The position numbers and the translations under genes were made by a program. Shown here one piece after another: positions 14,090 to 16,275 of a stretch of DNA of 16,275 nucleotides. Below the pieces are notes generated by a model, which ran no database searches, was not told the DNA's origin, and saw nothing but the letters and a program-made list of their open reading frames with translations. This stretch comes from Candidatus Bipolaricaulota bacterium (lineage in GTDB: Bacteria > Bipolaricaulota > Bipolaricaulia > UBA7950 > UBA9294): the NCBI GenBank assembly GCA_003979035.1, contig RXOA01000087.1, positions 1 through 16,275 of the forward strand. The letters run 5' to 3'. How positions within the stretch are numbered: the stretch's first letter is position 1; each line of letters starts with the position of its first letter.

Positions 14090-15550
14090 ATGCGGCTGTA
14101 CAACACCCTGACGAGACAATTGGAGGCGTTCGAGCCATCCGACGGAAACACCTTGGGGCTGTATGTCTGTGGGCCCACGGTGTACGACCGTCTACACATC
14201 GGCAATGTGAGACCGATCCTGGTGTTCGATGCGTTCCGTCGCTATGTTCAGGCGTTCCACGGATGGAAAGCAATCTACGTTCAGAACATCACGGATGTGG
14301 ATGACAAGCTGATTGATCGAGCCAACCAGATCGGCGAATCGGTCGGCGAGGTCGCCGCTCGGTTCACGGAGGCGTACTTCGATCTTCTTCGGCGTCTCGA
14401 CGTTCTTCTCCCGGATCACAGCCCCAAAGCCACGGAACACATCGACGAGATGGTCGACCTGATCAAGCGTCTTGTCGAGCGGGGCGCGGCGTATGCCGTC
14501 GACGGCGATGTCTATTTCAGGATCGACTCGCAGCCCGAGTACGGGCGGCTCTCCGGAAGGCAGTTGGATGAGCAAGAGGCGGGATCGCGCGTGGAGATGT
14601 CATCCCTCAAGGAGAATCCGCTGGATTTCACACTGTGGAAAGCCGCGAAACCCGGTGAACCGAGCTGGCCATCGCCATGGGGAGAGGGCCGACCGGGCTG
14701 GCATACCGAATGTGTGGTGATGTCGCGGAAGTACTTGGGACGGCGGTTGGATATCCATGCCGGCGGCAGCGATCTGATCTTCCCGCATCATGAGAACGAG
14801 ATTGCCCAGGCTCAAGCGGCGTTTGATGAGCCGTTTTTCCGATTCTGGCTTCACAATGGGATGTTGTCATTTCAGGGTGAGAAGATGTCCAAGTCTCTGG
14901 GCAACTTCGCCTACGCGCAGGATGTGGTCGAGCGGTACGGATCGCGCACGGTTCGATACTTCTACCTGTCAAGGCACTACCGGAAACCCCTTGACTACTC
15001 CGAGGATGGGCTTCGGGCGGCTCAAGCGGCCGTGGAGAGGATTGCGACCTTGGTTGCGGATGTCGACGGCGAACGGATCGAGCCCGCCGGCGAACAGCAA
15101 CCGCTTGGAGCCAATGCCGCCGCGTTCGTGGATCGCCTTCAAGCGCTCCGCGAGAAGTATGTTCTTGCGATGGAGGACGATTTCAACACCGTCGGGGCGA
15201 TCGGCGCGGTGCAGGAGATTGTCGGCGAGGTGAATCGGTTTCGCGCAACCGCGCGCGAGGCGGATCGGGCAACGCTCCCGCAAGCGATCGAGCTTGTTCT
15301 TGAATTGGCGTCTCCGCTGGGAATCTTGGCCGGGGGAGAACCTGAAACGTCGGATGCAAGTGGATCAACGGAACCGCAGTTGGTCGAGCTGTTGATCGAA
15401 CTTCGTGACACGCTGCGAGAACGGAAGCTGTTCGACCTTGCCGACGAGATTCGTGATCGTCTCGACGGCTTGGGGATCGCGATCAAGGACACTCCGCAAG
15501 GGGCGTTGTGGAGGAGAGTTGCTGCCGAGCGGCAATCGAACGAATCCTAG
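14090..15550 (+). CDS. cysS: Cysteinyl-tRNA synthetase
   Basis: A class Ia synthetase that charges tRNA-Cys in the cytoplasm. The 486-residue protein has the HIGH-type motif HIGN (36-39) and KMSKS (265-269). The zinc ligands that exclude serine are all present: Cys27, Cys208, His233 and Glu237. The N-terminal LGLYVCGPTVYD and VQNITDVDDKLIDRA are typical. The ATG at 14090 is strongly supported by GGGAGGAGGTG (about 14075-14085). The frame is open back to 14063, but that start would overlap the -10 element. The C-terminal anticodon-binding region is complete. Expected length is about 460-490 residues. A hairpin follows directly. Confidence 0.96.
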   Translation: MRLYNTLTRQLEAFEPSDGNTLGLYVCGPTVYDRLHIGNVRPILVFDAFRRYVQAFHGWKAIYVQNITDVDDKLIDRANQIGESVGEVAARFTEAYFDLLRRLDVLLPDHSPKATEHIDEMVDLIKRLVERGAAYAVDGDVYFRIDSQPEYGRLSGRQLDEQEAGSRVEMSSLKENPLDFTLWKAAKPGEPSWPSPWGEGRPGWHTECVVMSRKYLGRRLDIHAGGSDLIFPHHENEIAQAQAAFDEPFFRFWLHNGMLSFQGEKMSKSLGNFAYAQDVVERYGSRTVRYFYLSRHYRKPLDYSEDGLRAAQAAVERIATLVADVDGERIEPAGEQQPLGANAAAFVDRLQALREKYVLAMEDDFNTVGAIGAVQEIVGEVNRFRATAREADRATLPQAIELVLELASPLGILAGGEPETSDASGSTEPQLVELLIELRDTLRERKLFDLADEIRDRLDGLGIAIKDTPQGALWRRVAAERQSNES

Positions 15551-15555
15551 AACGG

Positions 15556-15586
15556 GGACGACGCGGCGGACCTCGTTGCCTTGTCC
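15556..15586 (+). terminator. Hairpin just after cysS (terminator-like, no U-tract)
   Basis: GGACGA (15556-15561) pairs with TTGTCC (15581-15586), and GCGGCG (15563-15568) with CGTTGC (15574-15579), around a five-base loop. There is one internal C-C mismatch. Three pairs are G-U on the + strand, so the structure suits the cysS transcript and not the other strand. It begins 5 bases after the stop and has no following U-run, much like the hairpin after fabF. Confidence 0.4.
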
Positions 15587-15605
15587 GTGGGGATTGTGCT
15601 ATTCT
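15576..15605 (+). promoter_or_regulatory. Candidate extended -10 promoter for the 30-residue peptide
   Basis: TTGCCT (15576-15581), an 18-base spacer and TATTCT (15600-15605) each match four of six consensus positions. The -10 has the extended TG motif one base before it (TGCTATTCT). Transcription would start near 15612, about 30 bases before the peptide's GTG. The -35 overlaps the cysS hairpin. Confidence 0.35.
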
Positions 15606-15640
15606 TGTCTTGCGTTCTTGGCTAGGGGGAGGTGAGGCTC

Positions 15641-15733
15641 GTGCCGATTGAGACGTTGGCGTTGCTTCTGGTCGGATTCTTCTGGGCGTTCTGGATCTCT
15701 GCTTGCTGCGGCTGGTGGACTTGCTGCTTCTAG
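15641..15733 (+). CDS. 30-residue single-helix membrane peptide with paired cysteines
   Basis: The function is unknown. A GTG at 15641 opens a 30-codon frame closed by TAG. A strong ribosome binding site, GGGGGAGGTGAGG (15625-15637), lies just upstream. The peptide starts MPIETL, continues with a hydrophobic stretch (about 6-21) rich in Leu, Phe and Trp, and ends in ACCGWWTCCF. It thus has two CC pairs separated by four residues and four tryptophans in all. One membrane helix with a short Cys-rich tail is expected; the tail could bind a metal, form disulphides or be modified. It lies 90 bases after cysS and 49 before the secreted-protein gene, so it may be co-transcribed with the latter. It does not match a family I can name. 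The main doubt is that a frame this short can occur by chance. Confidence 0.55.
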   Translation: MPIETLALLLVGFFWAFWISACCGWWTCCF

Positions 15734-15782
15734 TAGGCGGGCGATTCGAACAAGAAGACGGGGCAGGAAGAGAGGGTGGGTT

Positions 15783-16275
15783 GTGAAACGCGCGCACGGA
15801 GTTGTTGCGTGCTGTGTCGTCTTTTCGGTTGGAGTCATGCTCGCTGGCGTCTGTGCGAACGGACAGACCGGCGAGCAGATCTCTTGGGAAACCGGCCTTG
15901 ATCGTGATCTGTTCGCCACCATGCAGATCGACCTCCGGGGACGGGAGATTGCCGTCTTCTTCGTCTATCTCAACGATCGCGCGTTTGACAGCAAAATCTC
16001 GGCGGGGTTGGCGGAGAGGCTACGGCCCTACTCGAACCGGAATGCGTTGTACGTGAATGTGACGGTGCCGCAGAATCCTCCGCAAGTCGACCTTGATCCG
16101 ACGATGTTCACGGTTCGCCAAGTCGGTCTCGATCCATGGACGGCCGGTGAGAGTTCGTGGGTTGAGATCACGCCTGGCTTCCTCGGCGGTCTCCTGCAGC
16201 CGAATCCGGAGGACCCCACCTACGGCTCGGGCAGCATTGGCGTTCTTCTCCTTGATGAAGCGATCGATCCCGAGC
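15783..16275 (+). CDS. Secreted protein of unknown function, 5' part
   Basis: A GTG at 15783 opens a frame that stays open to the window end (164 codons), so the 3' part is missing. Purine-rich AGAGAGGGTGGG precedes the start. The first 25 or so residues look like a signal peptide: Lys2 and Arg3, a hydrophobic core, and a probable cleavage near VCANGQ. A Cys at position 24 makes a lipoprotein thinkable, but the residues before it (AGVC) fit only loosely. The mature part begins with ISWETGLDRDLFATMQIDL and contains short, probably beta-strand, segments (EIAVFFVYLN, NALYVNVTVP, SIGVLLLDE). I recognise no family. It follows the 30-residue peptide gene by 49 bases on the same strand. Confidence 0.7.
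   Translation, partial: MKRAHGVVACCVVFSVGVMLAGVCANGQTGEQISWETGLDRDLFATMQIDLRGREIAVFFVYLNDRAFDSKISAGLAERLRPYSNRNALYVNVTVPQNPPQVDLDPTMFTVRQVGLDPWTAGESSWVEITPGFLGGLLQPNPEDPTYGSGSIGVLLLDEAIDPE

Noticed and set aside
13962..14273. N-terminal extension of the small multidrug-export frame
   Set aside because: It overlaps the cysS start on the other strand and lacks the family's beginning; the ATG at 13961 fits the family length.
15641..15733. The Cys/Trp-rich peptide as a leader peptide for attenuation
   Set aside because: It lies downstream of cysS rather than upstream, and I found no terminator/antiterminator pair between it and the next gene.

Overview
This is a GC-rich (roughly 60% by eye), gene-dense bacterial chromosome segment. 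It has no tRNA, rRNA, insertion sequence, phage gene or CRISPR array that I can see. Housekeeping genes (ATP synthase epsilon, FabF, PheS, CysS) sit beside a PKD-domain lipoprotein, an Mrp/Mbh-type ion-antiporter operon and an ABC-2 exporter. GTG/TTG starts and 4- to 8-base gene overlaps are common. An uncultivated deep-branching bacterium would fit; Bipolaricaulota (Acetothermia/OP1) is only a guess from the overall gene content.

Layout. 1-1537 (+): the 3' end of atpC, overlapping fabF, then a strong hairpin. 1619-2623 (-): pheS, convergent with fabF and not followed by pheT; its likely promoter lies only about 13 bases upstream of the start codon. 2780-4805 (+): an M24B Xaa-Pro peptidase, overlapping a PKD/jelly-roll lipoprotein. 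4857-9290 (+): seven antiporter genes, joined end to end, in the order mrpE, mrpF, mrpG, an MbhD-like gene, an MbhE-MrpB fusion, mrpC, mrpD. This matches the order of the ion-translocating module (mbhA-H) of archaeal membrane-bound hydrogenases, but there is no hydrogenase module and no NuoL-like N-terminal part of MrpA. 9407-13489 (+): a NagD-type HAD phosphatase, then one ABC ATPase and two different ABC-2 permeases. 13503-13961 (-): a small multidrug-export (PF06695) membrane protein. 14090-15550 (+): cysS, followed by a hairpin. 15641-15733 (+): a 30-residue membrane peptide with paired cysteines. From 15783 (+): a secreted protein that runs off the window.

The most notable item is the fourth antiporter gene (5889-6668). 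Its three-helix MbhD (DUF4040) part is fused to a domain resembling family 3 solute-binding proteins, and charge distribution places that domain in the cytoplasm. Read with the MbhE-MrpB fusion next to it, the C-terminal part of a classical MrpA appears to be split at the MbhD/MbhE junction, with a possible ligand-sensing domain at the split. The second is the unannotated 30-residue Cys/Trp-rich peptide, which has a strong ribosome binding site and its own promoter candidate. A recurring -10 pattern (TATACT or TATTCT) lies upstream of pheS, cysS and the peptide.
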